This document shows positions 8,007 to 18,025 of a DNA stretch of 39,818 bases, piece after piece; positions within the stretch are counted from its first letter, which is position 1, and each line of letters opens with the position of its first letter. The stretch is from Anaerolineaceae bacterium (GTDB lineage Bacteria > Chloroflexota > Anaerolineae > Anaerolineales > Anaerolineaceae). The notes below the pieces were generated by a model. It saw only the letters and a program-made list of their open reading frames with translations. It ran no database searches and had not been told where the DNA came from. The stretch spans positions 1 through 39,818 of the forward strand of contig JAFGXF010000040.1 in NCBI GenBank assembly GCA_016936755.1, given 5' to 3'. The translations under genes and the position numbers were made by a program.

Positions 8007-10355
8007 TCAGACACCGCTGCCTGGCTTGATGGTGACCGGGCAGGTGAAGATGCGCTGCTTTATTTCGGATGACTTCTCTCCGATGACCTGATACTCACCT
8101 TGAAGACGGATATCAGCCGATGAACTACCGAGCATGACCATGAATGATCCGCGCTCCAGGACCAGCTTCAGATCCACATCATAGAAAGCCATTTGATCGA
8201 CCGGCAGCTGGAATGTCACCTGTTTCGATTCACCCGCATTTAACGATACCCTGGCGAACCCTTTTAACTCCTTGACCGGGCGTGGCAGGCTGGCATAATC
8301 ATCGCGTATGTAAAGTTGAACGACTTCATCCCCGGTGCAATCCCCGGTGTTTTTGATCGTCAGGGATATATTCACAACCTCGCCGCGGTGGGCTTGTTGG
8401 GGATCGATCTTCAGGGCACTGTACTCGAATTTGGCATAACTCAAACCATGGCCGAATGCAAAAAGCGGTGTGACGCTTTCATTAAAGTAATCTCCATAGA
8501 TATTCGAATGCATACCCGATGGTTGATGATTATAGAATACCGGCACCTGTCCGGCAGAGCGGGGGATCGATATTGGCAGTTTGCCGCTGGGATTGACATC
8601 CCCAAACAGTACATCTGCGATCGCCCGGGCACCTTCTTCACCCGGCACCCAGGCTTCCAGGATGGCCGGGACAGTATCGGTCAGTTCTGGCATGGATACC
8701 GGTCGTCCATCGATCAAGACCAGCACCACCGGCCGGCCTGTCGCCAGGATGGCCTTCACCAGTTTATCCTGGACACCTGGCAGACCCAGATGGGAGGCAT
8801 CCCGGAACTCGCCGGTTGTGCAGTCGGGAGCCAGTCCTGACTTGCCACCCATCACGAGTATGGCGATATCCGAACCCTGCGTGGCTTTCAATGCATCAGC
8901 GAAACCACTCTCATCCTGCGAGTTGACCTCGCAGCCCATTGCATATTGAATTTGTGAAGCCGGGAACCTTGACTTCATGACGTCCAGGAAGGTGGGCACA
9001 CTTACCGTCAGGTCCTTCAGGTCATCAACCGTCAGGGATTCGAACGGCGAGTCTTCATCGGGCAGGACTTTCGATAATTCGGCCACTGCTGCAAAGGAGT
9101 AATCACCCATCATGCAGCGGCTGGAATCGGCATTCGGACCGATCACAGCCAGTTTCAAACTGGAGTCTTTAATTGGCAAAAGCCCATCGTTCTTAAGCAG
9201 CACCAGACTCTTGCAGGCGATATCATATGCCAACCGGCGGTCTTCAGCGGTGTCAAAGACATCCAGCACATGCTCCTCATCCACATAGGGATTATCGAAC
9301 AATCCCAGTTCGAATTTCTTTTGCAGGTGACGTTTCACCGCCAGGTCAACGGTTTCCTGTTTGAGTTCACCTGCTTTGAGCGCTTCCAGCAAGTCCTCTC
9401 CATAGCAGGCAACCGTCGGGAGTTCGACATCGATACCGGCGTTGAGCGCCAGGACAGCTGCCTCTCTGCGGGAGGTGGCTACGTTATGGTAGGTGTGGAT
9501 CATCATCACCGCTTCATAATCAGAAACGACCGGGCCGTCGAAACCAAGCTGGTCGCGCAGCAGATCTGTCAGTATCCTCCTGGAGGATGCCACAAGCTCG
9601 CCATCTATTTCGGGATAGGCGTTCATCATGGTTGCCAGTCCGGCGTCCTGAATGGCTGCCTGGAACGGTGCCAGGTAGACATTCCACAGATCACGCCAGC
9701 CCAGGTGCACCGGACCGCAGTTCAGACCGCCCTGAGAGAAGGAATGACCAACAAAATGCTTGCCGGTTGCCATGACCCCCTGGCTGAGATCCTCACCCTG
9801 CAAACCACGTACATATTCCACCCCAAATTGGGCGACCAGGGTCGGATCCTCACCGAATGTTTCTTCCACACGTCCCCAGCGGGGATCGCGCGCCACATCC
9901 AGGACGGGTGCCAGTCCTTCACGGGCACCGATGGCAAGCATTTGCCTGCGTATGGCGCAGGTCATTTCCTTTGCCAGTCCGGGTTGAAAAGTGCTGGCCA
10001 GGCCGATGATTTGCGGGAAGATGGATGCGCCGGGGAACATGGCTCCCACACAGCACTCCTCGTGATCGATGGCCGGGATGCCCAGCCGGGTTTCTTCTTT
10101 CAGGAAGCGCTGCAGACGATTGTGGATCTTCGCGGCTTCCGCCGGGGGGTGGGTGGCACTACCGCCAATGCGTGTGATCTGACCGATCCCATGTTTCAGC
10201 CGGGTGGCAACTTTCTGATCGTCCAGAACACCTTTTGTCTGCAGCTCATGGTACCAGATGCCCTGAAGCTGGGCGATCTTCTCTTCCGGGCTCATGCGAG
10301 CCAGCAATTCGTCGACCTTGAGCTGGATCTGTTTCAAATCTTTTTTTTGTGTCAT
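8007..10355 (-). CDS. GH3 beta-xylosidase/beta-glucosidase, cytoplasmic
   Basis: The 782-residue protein has the usual GH3 layout: a TIM-barrel domain (about 15-330), an alpha/beta sandwich domain (about 390-610) and a fibronectin-III-like domain (about 665-735). KHFVGHS (199-205) and GPVVSDY, with nucleophile Asp279, are the catalytic-domain motifs. The GIGQITRIGG and IPAIDHEEC segments are typical of the GH3 branch that contains xylosidases such as the Thermotoga enzyme. No signal peptide is present. Because it is placed between xylA and xylB, I infer release of xylose from imported xylo-oligosaccharides, with beta-glucosidase activity also possible. The ATG follows AGGGAATTGC and is 21 bases from the xylA stop. 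The 110-base gap before xylB is the second longest inside the operon; I see no promoter in it. Confidence 0.92.
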   Translation of the reverse strand: MTQKKDLKQIQLKVDELLARMSPEEKIAQLQGIWYHELQTKGVLDDQKVATRLKHGIGQITRIGGSATHPPAEAAKIHNRLQRFLKEETRLGIPAIDHEECCVGAMFPGASIFPQIIGLASTFQPGLAKEMTCAIRRQMLAIGAREGLAPVLDVARDPRWGRVEETFGEDPTLVAQFGVEYVRGLQGEDLSQGVMATGKHFVGHSFSQGGLNCGPVHLGWRDLWNVYLAPFQAAIQDAGLATMMNAYPEIDGELVASSRRILTDLLRDQLGFDGPVVSDYEAVMMIHTYHNVATSRREAAVLALNAGIDVELPTVACYGEDLLEALKAGELKQETVDLAVKRHLQKKFELGLFDNPYVDEEHVLDVFDTAEDRRLAYDIACKSLVLLKNDGLLPIKDSSLKLAVIGPNADSSRCMMGDYSFAAVAELSKVLPDEDSPFESLTVDDLKDLTVSVPTFLDVMKSRFPASQIQYAMGCEVNSQDESGFADALKATQGSDIAILVMGGKSGLAPDCTTGEFRDASHLGLPGVQDKLVKAILATGRPVVLVLIDGRPVSMPELTDTVPAILEAWVPGEEGARAIADVLFGDVNPSGKLPISIPRSAGQVPVFYNHQPSGMHSNIYGDYFNESVTPLFAFGHGLSYAKFEYSALKIDPQQAHRGEVVNISLTIKNTGDCTGDEVVQLYIRDDYASLPRPVKELKGFARVSLNAGESKQVTFQLPVDQMAFYDVDLKLVLERGSFMVMLGSSSADIRLQGEYQVIGEKSSEIKQRIFTCPVTIKPGSGV

Positions 10356-10376
10356 GCAATTCCCTAAGGCTTCCGG

Positions 10377-11543
10377 TTAGCGGTTACCCAGCAACAGGTC
10401 GATGGTAAGCTGGTCCAAACGTTCATACTTCAGTCCGCGGTTGGCGATTGCCTTGCGATCGAAAGCCTGCGCTTTCAATGCATCCGCTTTTTCAGGGCTG
10501 TATTTACCCAGGAATTTTTGCATGGCGGGATCATCTGCAATGTTCTCAGCCAATATTGCCTGGATTTCCTTATCGGCGTTGAATTGAGCCGCTTTTTCCT
10601 TTAACATCAGGTATGATCGCATGCAGCCGCGGGCGAAGTCCTTGACGCCCTCATAATCCTCCGTCCTGTATGCATGGGCATCGAAGTGGCGTGGGTTGTC
10701 GTAACCAACATCTTCGAGGAATTTCACCAGGTAGAAGGCAGCCTTGATATCACGTGACGCAAAGCGCAGATCCTGGTCATAGCGGCCGGGATACTGGTCG
10801 TTCAGGTCGATGTGGAAAAGTTTGCCGGCCTCCCAGGCCTGGGCCACGCCGTGCATGAAATCCAAACCGGCCATGTGTTCATGCGCCACCTCGGGGTTGA
10901 CGCCCACCATTTCCGGGTGATCAAGTGTGGCGATGAAGCCCAGCATGTGCCCGGTGGTGGAGTTGTAGATATCACCGCGCGGTTCATTTGGTTTGGCTTC
11001 CAGGGCGAACCTTAGATCATATTTCTTGTCGAGAGCATACTCACAGAAGAAGTTCATCGCTTCGCGGTTCCACTTGATGGCATCCACTGCATTCTTACTG
11101 GAATCGGTTTCGGTGCCTTCGCGCCCGCCCCAAAAGACGTAGGTTTTGGCACCGAATTCGACCCCGAGGTCGATGGCCTTGAGTGTTTTCTGGCGTGCAT
11201 AGGCTCTGACTTTTGGGTCGTTCGAAGTGAAAGCGCCATCCTTGAAAACCGGGTCGCCGAACAGGTTGGTGGTGGCCATGGGGACCTTGAGGCCGGTATC
11301 ATCCAGCGCCTTGCGAAAGTCCTTTTTGATCGCCTCGGCTTCGGCCGGTGTGGCATCGATCGGGATCAGGTCGTTGTCATGGAAGTTGACCCCATAGGCA
11401 CCCACCTCACCCAGCAGGTTCACCAGCTCAGCAGGTGACTTTTTATCACGGACCGGATCGCCAAACGGATCGCGTCCGATGGATCCAACAGTCCATAGTC
11501 CAAAAGTGAATTTGTGTTCCGGTTTGGGAGTGAAGTCAGTCAT
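10377..11543 (-). CDS. xylA: Xylose isomerase, class I
   Basis: The 388-residue protein converts D-xylose to D-xylulose and usually also glucose to fructose. Length and sequence fit the short class I (actinobacterial-type) enzymes, not the 440-residue class II form common in Firmicutes and Bacteroidetes. NFHDND supplies the catalytic His55 and Asp58. [13 protein letters not shown] supplies the metal ligand Glu182 and Lys184. HIDLNDQ and HFDAHAYR contribute the remaining metal-binding residues. The enzyme is cytoplasmic and needs Mg, Mn or Co. It follows the lipoprotein GH3 by 48 AT-rich bases with a clear AAGGAG before the start. With xylB downstream it forms the isomerase pathway of xylose catabolism inside an otherwise gluco-oligosaccharide operon. 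Confidence 0.97.
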   Translation of the reverse strand: MTDFTPKPEHKFTFGLWTVGSIGRDPFGDPVRDKKSPAELVNLLGEVGAYGVNFHDNDLIPIDATPAEAEAIKKDFRKALDDTGLKVPMATTNLFGDPVFKDGAFTSNDPKVRAYARQKTLKAIDLGVEFGAKTYVFWGGREGTETDSSKNAVDAIKWNREAMNFFCEYALDKKYDLRFALEAKPNEPRGDIYNSTTGHMLGFIATLDHPEMVGVNPEVAHEHMAGLDFMHGVAQAWEAGKLFHIDLNDQYPGRYDQDLRFASRDIKAAFYLVKFLEDVGYDNPRHFDAHAYRTEDYEGVKDFARGCMRSYLMLKEKAAQFNADKEIQAILAENIADDPAMQKFLGKYSPEKADALKAQAFDRKAIANRGLKYERLDQLTIDLLLGNR

Positions 11544-11591
11544 TTTGATTCTCCTTGGTTATTATTAAAAAATAAGTTTGATTAATATTAT

Positions 11592-13568
11592 TCAATCATC
11601 CCATTCATCGCTCGCGCACTCAATCCATTTAATCGGTTTGCTGCCAGCTTCACCCATTCCATATCCATATGGAAATAAGGGTGAATCGCAGCCACTCGTG
11701 GATTCAATGGTATTGATATTAATGGGTAATTGTTCGTTGCTTCGCGGCCAGGTGTAGGGCAGTTTACCGGTGAAAGGATAATCTCCGAAGAGAACATCCG
11801 TAACTCCATTGCCTTCAGTGCCGGGCAGCCAGGCTGCCACCCAGGCATCCGCCACTGGATACACTTCTGTGATGATCAGCGGCCGGCCGGAAATGATGAC
11901 GACGACCAGTTTTTGGCTGTGTTCGCGCAGGTTCCTGATCAATTGCTGGTCAAAGGAGGATAATGCAAGCTCCTCGCGGTCTCCCATGCCCTCAGCATAG
12001 GGAAACTCACCCACGACCGCGATGCCCACATCTGCCACACCGGAGAAGTTGCCGATGGCATTGAACTCCATTCTGGATGCGAGTGACAGTGTTTCTTTCA
12101 AACCTTCCATGATGGTTGTTCCCGGCTGGATGTCACCACTCGTACCCTGCCACTCGGTCGTCCATCCGCCACACTGAACGCCAATGTCATCCGCTGCCAC
12201 TCCCGCTACATATATGAGGGGTGAGTCCTTGGGGATGGGCAGCGCCTTATTATCGTTCTTTAAAAGAACCAGTGATTCCCGAACAGCCTGCCGGGCAAGG
12301 TCGCGGTGTGCCTGTGAGCCAACCGTCTGGATCAGAGACGGGTTGCTGAATGGGTGGTCGAACAAACCAAGTTTGATCTTGACGCTGAGAATACGGCTGA
12401 CAGCATCATCGATCCTTTCCATCGGAATGTCACCGGCCATCACCGCTTTTTTCATTACCCGGGTGAATCCAAGGTAATCATATGGCTGCATATTCATATC
12501 AATACCAGCGTTGATGCATGTGACAACTGCGTTGTAATCACTGCTGTCGTCGACCTGGTAGATACCACTCCAATCGGATATCACAAAGCCATTGAAACCA
12601 AGTTCGCCCTTGAGGACATCGGTGATCCAGTATTTGGAGGCATGCATCTTGACCCCATTCCAGCTGCTGTATGAGATCATGATGGAAAGCGCGCCGTTTT
12701 CCACAGCTGCCTGGTAGGGGGGGAGGAACAATTCGCGCACTTCATCCTCACCAAACCGCATATCACCCTGATCCAGCAGGTATTGATTGGAAAGTGAGAA
12801 TTCTGAAGTCCCAAAAGTGGTACCGCCGTCACCCAGGAAATGCTTGGGAGTGGCCAGTGTAAAAAGTAGCTGGCCTTCAGCGGGTGTGTATCCTTCTGGC
12901 AGATTTTGAAGCCCCTGCAGGTAGGCAACACCCAGTTTACTCACCAGTTCAGTGTCTTCGCTGTAGGATTCATAGGTTCTGCCCCAGCGTATATCCTGGG
13001 GTACCGCGATGATCGGCGAGAAGTTCCAGTGGACTCCCACCGCCAACATTTCTTCAGCAGTGGCCTGTCCGACCCGGCGAACCAGGTCTTCATTCCGCGT
13101 GGCACCCAGGCCGATGGGTTGTGGGAATACCGTGGCACCATACAACTCCGCGTGTCCGTGGATCGCATCGACACCGTAAAGGATCGGGATGGCCAGCCGT
13201 GTGGTTAATGCTTCCTGCTGGAAACCATCGGTCATGGCTACCCAGTTCTCGATATCATTGATGGGCGGATGTCCTCCACCACCACTGAGTACTGAGCCAA
13301 GATAATAATCTGCAATGACATCCTGACCGATGCCTTCCCTGACGATCTGGGTCATCTGACCGATTTTTTCTTCCAGGGTCATCTGGTTCAGCAGTTCGTT
13401 AAACCTTGTACGAATATATTCGTCGCTGTCCTGATATATCGAGTCAGGGGAAAGTTGAGTGATGGTGCTTTCTGAGCCACCGGTATTTGTATCTGACGGT
13501 GGCAGCATATTGCAGGCAGCCGTGGATAAACATATGAGTAGCGTCGCGATCAGATGCTTATACGACAT
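11592..13568 (-). CDS. Lipoprotein GH3 exo-beta-glucosidase/glucanase
   Basis: The 658-residue protein begins with a lipoprotein signal peptide: a short basic start, a hydrophobic core and STAAC, with Cys19 as the lipidation site. An acidic/Ser/Thr linker follows to about residue 48. The GH3 barrel holds ILYGVDAIHGHAELYGATVF, PKHFLGDGG and GFVISDWSG with nucleophile Asp332. The second domain carries VGEFPYAEGMGDRE, where plant and bacterial exo-glucanases have their acid/base Glu. The IHGH and SDWSG forms resemble the ExoI/ExoP/CdxA exo-1,3/1,4-beta-glucanase branch rather than the xylosidase branch encoded next door. There is no fibronectin-like domain, which fits the shorter length. Anchored outside the membrane, it would trim oligosaccharides before import. 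It lies 32 bases after the cellobiose phosphorylase gene. Confidence 0.92.
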   Translation of the reverse strand: MSYKHLIATLLICLSTAACNMLPPSDTNTGGSESTITQLSPDSIYQDSDEYIRTRFNELLNQMTLEEKIGQMTQIVREGIGQDVIADYYLGSVLSGGGGHPPINDIENWVAMTDGFQQEALTTRLAIPILYGVDAIHGHAELYGATVFPQPIGLGATRNEDLVRRVGQATAEEMLAVGVHWNFSPIIAVPQDIRWGRTYESYSEDTELVSKLGVAYLQGLQNLPEGYTPAEGQLLFTLATPKHFLGDGGTTFGTSEFSLSNQYLLDQGDMRFGEDEVRELFLPPYQAAVENGALSIMISYSSWNGVKMHASKYWITDVLKGELGFNGFVISDWSGIYQVDDSSDYNAVVTCINAGIDMNMQPYDYLGFTRVMKKAVMAGDIPMERIDDAVSRILSVKIKLGLFDHPFSNPSLIQTVGSQAHRDLARQAVRESLVLLKNDNKALPIPKDSPLIYVAGVAADDIGVQCGGWTTEWQGTSGDIQPGTTIMEGLKETLSLASRMEFNAIGNFSGVADVGIAVVGEFPYAEGMGDREELALSSFDQQLIRNLREHSQKLVVVIISGRPLIITEVYPVADAWVAAWLPGTEGNGVTDVLFGDYPFTGKLPYTWPRSNEQLPININTIESTSGCDSPLFPYGYGMGEAGSKPIKWIECASDEWDD

Positions 13569-13600
13569 GTCTTGCCTTATCTCCTATGCATGGCATTGAT

Positions 13601-16051
13601 TCATCCCAATGTCACCTGTACCTTTACACTTCGAGCACCTTCTGCCGGGAGTGGTATCAGGTTTCCATCAAGCGTCCGGCCATCCACTTCAAGCCGGGCT
13701 GTATTGCCGCTGCCTTTCCGCTGCACATTGATCTCATAAGTAACCCCCCGGAAGGTCCTGGTGGCTTTAAACCCTTTCCACTTTTCCGGAATGACCGGGG
13801 CGATCATGAGTCCTTCTAATGTTGGACGAATCCCGAGAATATGCTGGGTGATGGCTACGTAATTCCATGAGGCGGTTCCGGTCAGCCACGAGTTCTTGGC
13901 CTCACCCTGCTTGACCGCTTCATTTCCACTGATCGTCTGGGCATAAACATACGGTTCACAGCGGTGGATCTCACTGATCTCCTCGCGCACAGACGGATTG
14001 ATACGGTGGTAATAGTCCAGCGCATCGTCTCCCCGGTTAAGGCATGTTTCTGCGATCATGACCCATGGATTGGTGTGACAGAAAACACTGCCATTCTCCT
14101 TGTATCCGGGTGGATAGGAAGAGATTTCTCCCAGGTTGAGGTAATAGCGTTTGTATGCCGGATATAACAGGGATATGCCGTGCTCGCCTGCCAGGTGCTT
14201 CCTGACAGACGCCAGCGATTTTTCAGCCATTCCGTTCTCGAGCCCCACGCCGGCCATGATGCACATTCCCTGCGGTTCAATGAAGATCCGGCCTTCATCG
14301 CAATCTTTGGAACCGATCGGTTGACTGTCATTGTCATAAGCCCGTCTGAACCAGTCGCCATCCCACCCGGAACTTTCGATGGATGCTTCCATTTTGTTCC
14401 TGAGGGCCGCATAATTGTCTTTATCACCCGACTTGCCGATAAATTGGGTGATGGCCTCCATTTCTTTGGAAGCCAGGACGTACAATCCTGCAATGAACAC
14501 GCTTTCAGCCACCTTGCCGTCCCTGCCTTTGGTGGTCTGGAATGATTGTCCGGGGGTGTCGGAAAAGCAGTTTAAATTCAGGCAATCGTTCCAGTCTGCC
14601 TGGCCGATCAGGGGTAATCCATGCGGACCCACATGCTCGGTCGTGTACTTCATCGAGCGTTCCAGGTGGTTGAGCAGGGGCGCTTCGCTGCCGGCTTGAT
14701 TGTCAAAGGGGACGGGTTCATCCAGGATCGTCCAATCGCCGGTTTCCTTGAGATAGGTTGAAACTGCAAGCACCAGCCATAGGGGATCATCGTTAAATCC
14801 GCTGCCGATGTCGTTATTGCCAAGCTTGGTGAGTGGTTGGTACTGGTGGTAAGCGCCCCCGTTGGGCAGTTGGGTGGCGGCCAGATCCAGCAATCTTTCA
14901 CGAGCCCGTTCCGGGATCAGGTGGGTGAACCCTAAAAGGTCCTGGGTCGAATCACGGAATCCCATTCCCCGCCCGACCCCGGATTCAAAATAGGAGGCGG
15001 AACGCGAGAAGTTGAAGGTGATCATCATCTGGTAGGCATTCCAGATGTTGACCATGCGGTTGGTATGGATATCAGGTGTGTCCACCTGAAATTTGCTCAG
15101 AAGTCCATCCCAGTAGGACTTCAAATCAGAAAAAGCCTTGTTCACAGTCACCGGTTGTAGATAACGTTCGATGACGGGTTTGACTGACTTTTTATTGATC
15201 TGTTGTGACCCGGTTGGATCGAATTTATCATCGCTTGGGTTTTCATGGTAGCCCAGCAGGAAAATGACCTTCTTGGTTTCACCTGCCTGCAATTTGATCC
15301 TGGTATGAAGGGCTCCGATCGGTTGCCAGCCCAGGGCGATCGAGCGGCGGGTTTTACCTTGCTCAACAGCCAGTGGTGCATCCCAGCCACGATAAGGGCC
15401 GAGGAAATCATCCCGCTGCGTATCGAAACCGGCGAGTGGATGTGAGCAGGCAAAGAAAGCAAAATGGTTGCGCCGTTCACGATACTCAGACTTGTGGTAA
15501 ATGACATCATCCACGACTTCCACTTCTCCAATGGAATAATTGCGCTGGAAGTTGAAGGTATCATCCAGTGCATCCCACAGGCAAAATTCCACGCTGGAAA
15601 AGATGGAAAGGTCCGCATTGCCTGACCGGCGGTTCGTAACGGTCAGCTCCCAGACCTCGATGTTTTCTCCCAATGGGACGAAATAACAGGTTTCGGCTTC
15701 GATACCATTGTGCAGAGACTTGATTTTGGTATATCCCAACCCATGACGGCACTCATAATCCTCAAGTGGTTTGCGGATCGGCTGCCAGCTGGGCGACCAG
15801 TAATCGGGATCGGTTGACTGATCATCGCGTATGTAGATGTAGCGACCCCCAACATCAAGCGGGGCATTGTTGTAGCGGTAGCGGGTAATGCGCCGCAGGC
15901 GGGCGTCCTTGTAAAATGAATAGCCGCCTGCGGTGTTCGATATGATCCCAAAGTAGGCTTCGCTGCCAAGGTAATTGATCCAGGGCAGGGGAGTGTCTGG
16001 CCTGGTGATCACATATTCAAGTTTGTCGTCATCAAAATGACCGAAGCGCAT
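13601..16051 (-). CDS. cbpA: Cellobiose phosphorylase (GH94)
   Basis: This GH94 enzyme converts cellobiose and phosphate to alpha-glucose 1-phosphate and glucose in the cytoplasm. From memory its sequence runs close to characterised clostridial cellobiose phosphorylases along the whole length: NYLGSEAYFGIISNTAGGYSFY at the start, RGMGFRDSTQDLLGF in the barrel, the ADWNDCL catalytic motif (about 485-491, acid D489), and the SSYPPGYKENGSVF loop. I prefer the second ATG (16051, 816 residues, MRFGHFDD) because AGGA lies six bases before it, whereas it touches the upstream ATG at 16057. The gene is 129 bases after the permease gene, the longest gap inside the operon. Glucose 1-phosphate from this reaction saves one ATP per disaccharide. 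Confidence 0.95.
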   Translation of the reverse strand: MRFGHFDDDKLEYVITRPDTPLPWINYLGSEAYFGIISNTAGGYSFYKDARLRRITRYRYNNAPLDVGGRYIYIRDDQSTDPDYWSPSWQPIRKPLEDYECRHGLGYTKIKSLHNGIEAETCYFVPLGENIEVWELTVTNRRSGNADLSIFSSVEFCLWDALDDTFNFQRNYSIGEVEVVDDVIYHKSEYRERRNHFAFFACSHPLAGFDTQRDDFLGPYRGWDAPLAVEQGKTRRSIALGWQPIGALHTRIKLQAGETKKVIFLLGYHENPSDDKFDPTGSQQINKKSVKPVIERYLQPVTVNKAFSDLKSYWDGLLSKFQVDTPDIHTNRMVNIWNAYQMMITFNFSRSASYFESGVGRGMGFRDSTQDLLGFTHLIPERARERLLDLAATQLPNGGAYHQYQPLTKLGNNDIGSGFNDDPLWLVLAVSTYLKETGDWTILDEPVPFDNQAGSEAPLLNHLERSMKYTTEHVGPHGLPLIGQADWNDCLNLNCFSDTPGQSFQTTKGRDGKVAESVFIAGLYVLASKEMEAITQFIGKSGDKDNYAALRNKMEASIESSGWDGDWFRRAYDNDSQPIGSKDCDEGRIFIEPQGMCIMAGVGLENGMAEKSLASVRKHLAGEHGISLLYPAYKRYYLNLGEISSYPPGYKENGSVFCHTNPWVMIAETCLNRGDDALDYYHRINPSVREEISEIHRCEPYVYAQTISGNEAVKQGEAKNSWLTGTASWNYVAITQHILGIRPTLEGLMIAPVIPEKWKGFKATRTFRGVTYEINVQRKGSGNTARLEVDGRTLDGNLIPLPAEGARSVKVQVTLG

Positions 16052-16102
16052 AAGCATTCCTGAATCACATATATTTTTCGTGTTTTGACGCAGTTAACCA
16101 GA

Positions 16103-16112
16103 CCACGCGTGG
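16103..16112. promoter_or_regulatory. Perfect 10-bp palindrome in the permease-phosphorylase gap
   Basis: CCACGCGTGG lies in the 129-base gap between the MalG-like permease gene and the GH94 gene. It could be an operator for an internal promoter, but no convincing -35/-10 pair accompanies it. Confidence 0.2.
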
Positions 16113-16180
16113 ATACGAGGACGAAAATTGAGGATCTGGTCGAGCGGATGATGAGACCGGTGGATCACGTCTCTAACGCA

Positions 16181-17020
16181 TCATTCCTTCACAGCACCCA
16201 TGGAGATACCACTCACGATGAACCGGGAGAACAGGAAGTAAATGATGATGATCGGAACGACCGAAGCGGCCAGACCAAGATAAATAGCGCCATATTCATG
16301 CCGGTAAACATCCCCGCGCAGGGTTTGCACCAACATGGGCAGCGTGTACTTATCCCGGGTTGTGATCAGGATATAAGCATTGAAGAAGTTATTCCAGGCA
16401 CCTACGAAAGAAAAGATGCCCAGCGTGAAGGCGCCCGGAGCCGCGATTGGGAACATGATGTTGTGAAAGATTCCCAGTTCGCTGGCGCCGTCGACCCGGC
16501 CGGCGTCAATCAGGTCCTGGATGATGACCGATTCCAGGTATGATTTGGCGAAGTAAACCGCCCCGGCTGCAGCGATGCTGGGCAGGATGAGTGATAGATA
16601 ATTATCCGTCAATCCCAGTTTGGACATGTAATGGTAGAAACCGATGATTGACAGCTGCATCGGGATCATCACGAGGATAAGAATAAAGTTATAAAGCTGT
16701 TTCTTGCCTTTGAACTCATACACCACCAGCCCATACGCTGTCAGGAAGGAAAAATAAACAGTCACAGCGGTGGTTGCGATGGCAATAATAAAACTGTTAA
16801 AGAATCCACGCGGCAGGTCCAAACCCTTGTCCAACAGGATCTGGTAGTTGGAGGCTGTGTATACGCTCGGCCAGAAGCCGACACCCTGTTGGATCTGGGC
16901 TGTCGAGCGGGTTGCGTTGACCATCAGCATCCAGATGGGAACCAGGGTGATGATTAAGAGAATGACCAGAAAGACATAGATCAGGGCGCGTTGGAGATTT
17001 AATTTGAGTTTGGGGTTCAT
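16181..17020 (-). CDS. Sugar ABC transporter permease, MalG-like
   Basis: The 279-residue integral membrane protein has about six hydrophobic segments, and the N-terminal one (ALIYVFLVILLIITLVPIWML) directly follows a basic start. The cytoplasmic EAA loop reads DAGRVDGASELGIFHNIMFP, the docking site for the ATPase. It is the second permease of a CUT1-type importer, paired with the MalF-like gene 12 bases upstream and the binding protein before that. The likely substrates are beta-linked gluco- or xylo-oligosaccharides, judged from the operon. No ATPase gene is present in the window, so a shared MsmK/UgpC-type ATPase encoded elsewhere is inferred. Confidence 0.95.
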   Translation of the reverse strand: MNPKLKLNLQRALIYVFLVILLIITLVPIWMLMVNATRSTAQIQQGVGFWPSVYTASNYQILLDKGLDLPRGFFNSFIIAIATTAVTVYFSFLTAYGLVVYEFKGKKQLYNFILILVMIPMQLSIIGFYHYMSKLGLTDNYLSLILPSIAAAGAVYFAKSYLESVIIQDLIDAGRVDGASELGIFHNIMFPIAAPGAFTLGIFSFVGAWNNFFNAYILITTRDKYTLPMLVQTLRGDVYRHEYGAIYLGLAASVVPIIIIYFLFSRFIVSGISMGAVKE

Positions 17021-17032
17021 TATCTGGTCTCC

Positions 17033-17953
17033 TTAAATCTCTTTTTCTTTGACTGCTTTGGGTTCTTTGTCCCGCAGCAGGAAGAAGATCAACAAAGCAA
17101 CGATGCTGGTCATGATGAAGATCATCACACCGATGGCTGAAGAAGCCCCTATGTGTCCCTCGTTGCTGCGGAAGCGCATGTACATCATGATGGTATTGGT
17201 CAGGATGGAATTGGCCGGACTGCCGCGTCCATCCGTCAGAAGGTAGGGTATGTCGAACATCTGCATACCTCCGACCAGTGAGGTGACCAGTATATAAATC
17301 ATGACAGGTTTGATCAGGGGCATGGTGACATAACGGAATACCTGGAAGTCACGAGCACCGTCAATCACGGCAGCTTCATACAGCGAAAGTGATATCGAAC
17401 TCATGGCTGCCATCAGGATAATGGCCGTCCAACCAAACCACATCCACCACTGGATGAAGACCACCAGCCCTCTCATCACTTCCTTGTTGCGAATAAAATC
17501 GATGGCCTCGGAATAAACGCCGCCGCGGACCATGAGCTGATTAACGGGTCCATAATATGAGAACAAGCTGAAATACAACGCAGCGATGGCTGCGGGCATC
17601 AGCAGATTAGGCATGAAGAATAATAACCGCCAGATACCAACCCCCTTGATCTTGAGTCGTACGTTGGTGAACCAGACGGCCAGGAGCATTGCGATTCCCA
17701 GCTGGGGGATGAAGTTCATCAACCACAACTCCCAGGTGTTGGTTACTGCTGTGAGGAATGTTTTATCCGAGAAAAGCCGGATAAAGTTGTCCAACCCGAC
17801 AAAATCGTCTTTACGGGTCAGCATGGTGGTATTGGTGAAACTCAGCGCCAGGGTGTTGTACACCGGATACAACCCGAAGAGCAGGAAGCCGATCACGAAT
17901 GGAGCAATGAAGACGTAACCGTAGTTGAGTTTAAAAGTCTTTTTTCGTAGCAT
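17033..17953 (-). CDS. Sugar ABC transporter permease, MalF-like
   Basis: The 306-residue membrane protein has a first segment at about 11-33 (YVFIAPFVIGFLLFGLYPVY) typical of CUT1 MalF/UgpA-type permeases, then about five more. The EAA loop reads EAAVIDGARDFQVFRYVTMP. The start is preceded by GAGGG. It forms the first half of the membrane channel with the MalG-like protein. The gene follows the binding-protein gene after a 72-base spacer that holds a strong stem-loop, which probably lowers its expression relative to the binding protein. It ends in a charged tail (KEPKAVKEKEI). Confidence 0.95.
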   Translation of the reverse strand: MLRKKTFKLNYGYVFIAPFVIGFLLFGLYPVYNTLALSFTNTTMLTRKDDFVGLDNFIRLFSDKTFLTAVTNTWELWLMNFIPQLGIAMLLAVWFTNVRLKIKGVGIWRLLFFMPNLLMPAAIAALYFSLFSYYGPVNQLMVRGGVYSEAIDFIRNKEVMRGLVVFIQWWMWFGWTAIILMAAMSSISLSLYEAAVIDGARDFQVFRYVTMPLIKPVMIYILVTSLVGGMQMFDIPYLLTDGRGSPANSILTNTIMMYMRFRSNEGHIGASSAIGVMIFIMTSIVALLIFFLLRDKEPKAVKEKEI

Positions 17954-17967
17954 GTGCCATCCCTCTT

Positions 17968-18008
17968 GAATGAGTCAGTGTATGTTGATACTATACACTG
18001 ACTCATTC
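17968..18008 (-). promoter_or_regulatory. Strong stem-loop between binding-protein and permease genes
   Basis: Bases 17968-17983 and 17993-18008 are perfect inverted repeats of 16 bp with a 9-base loop. On the transcribed strand there is no T-run after it, only the ribosome binding site of the permease gene. It therefore looks like an mRNA-protecting or attenuating hairpin rather than a simple terminator. Such elements are known between malE and malF-type genes, where they raise binding-protein levels over permease levels. Confidence 0.75.
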
Positions 18009-18025
18009 GTTTTTACCAGTCTAGA

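Noticed and set aside
9270-10367. Long rightward open frame of 365 codons
   Set aside because: Antisense shadow of the GH3 gene, which carries clear catalytic motifs on the other strand.
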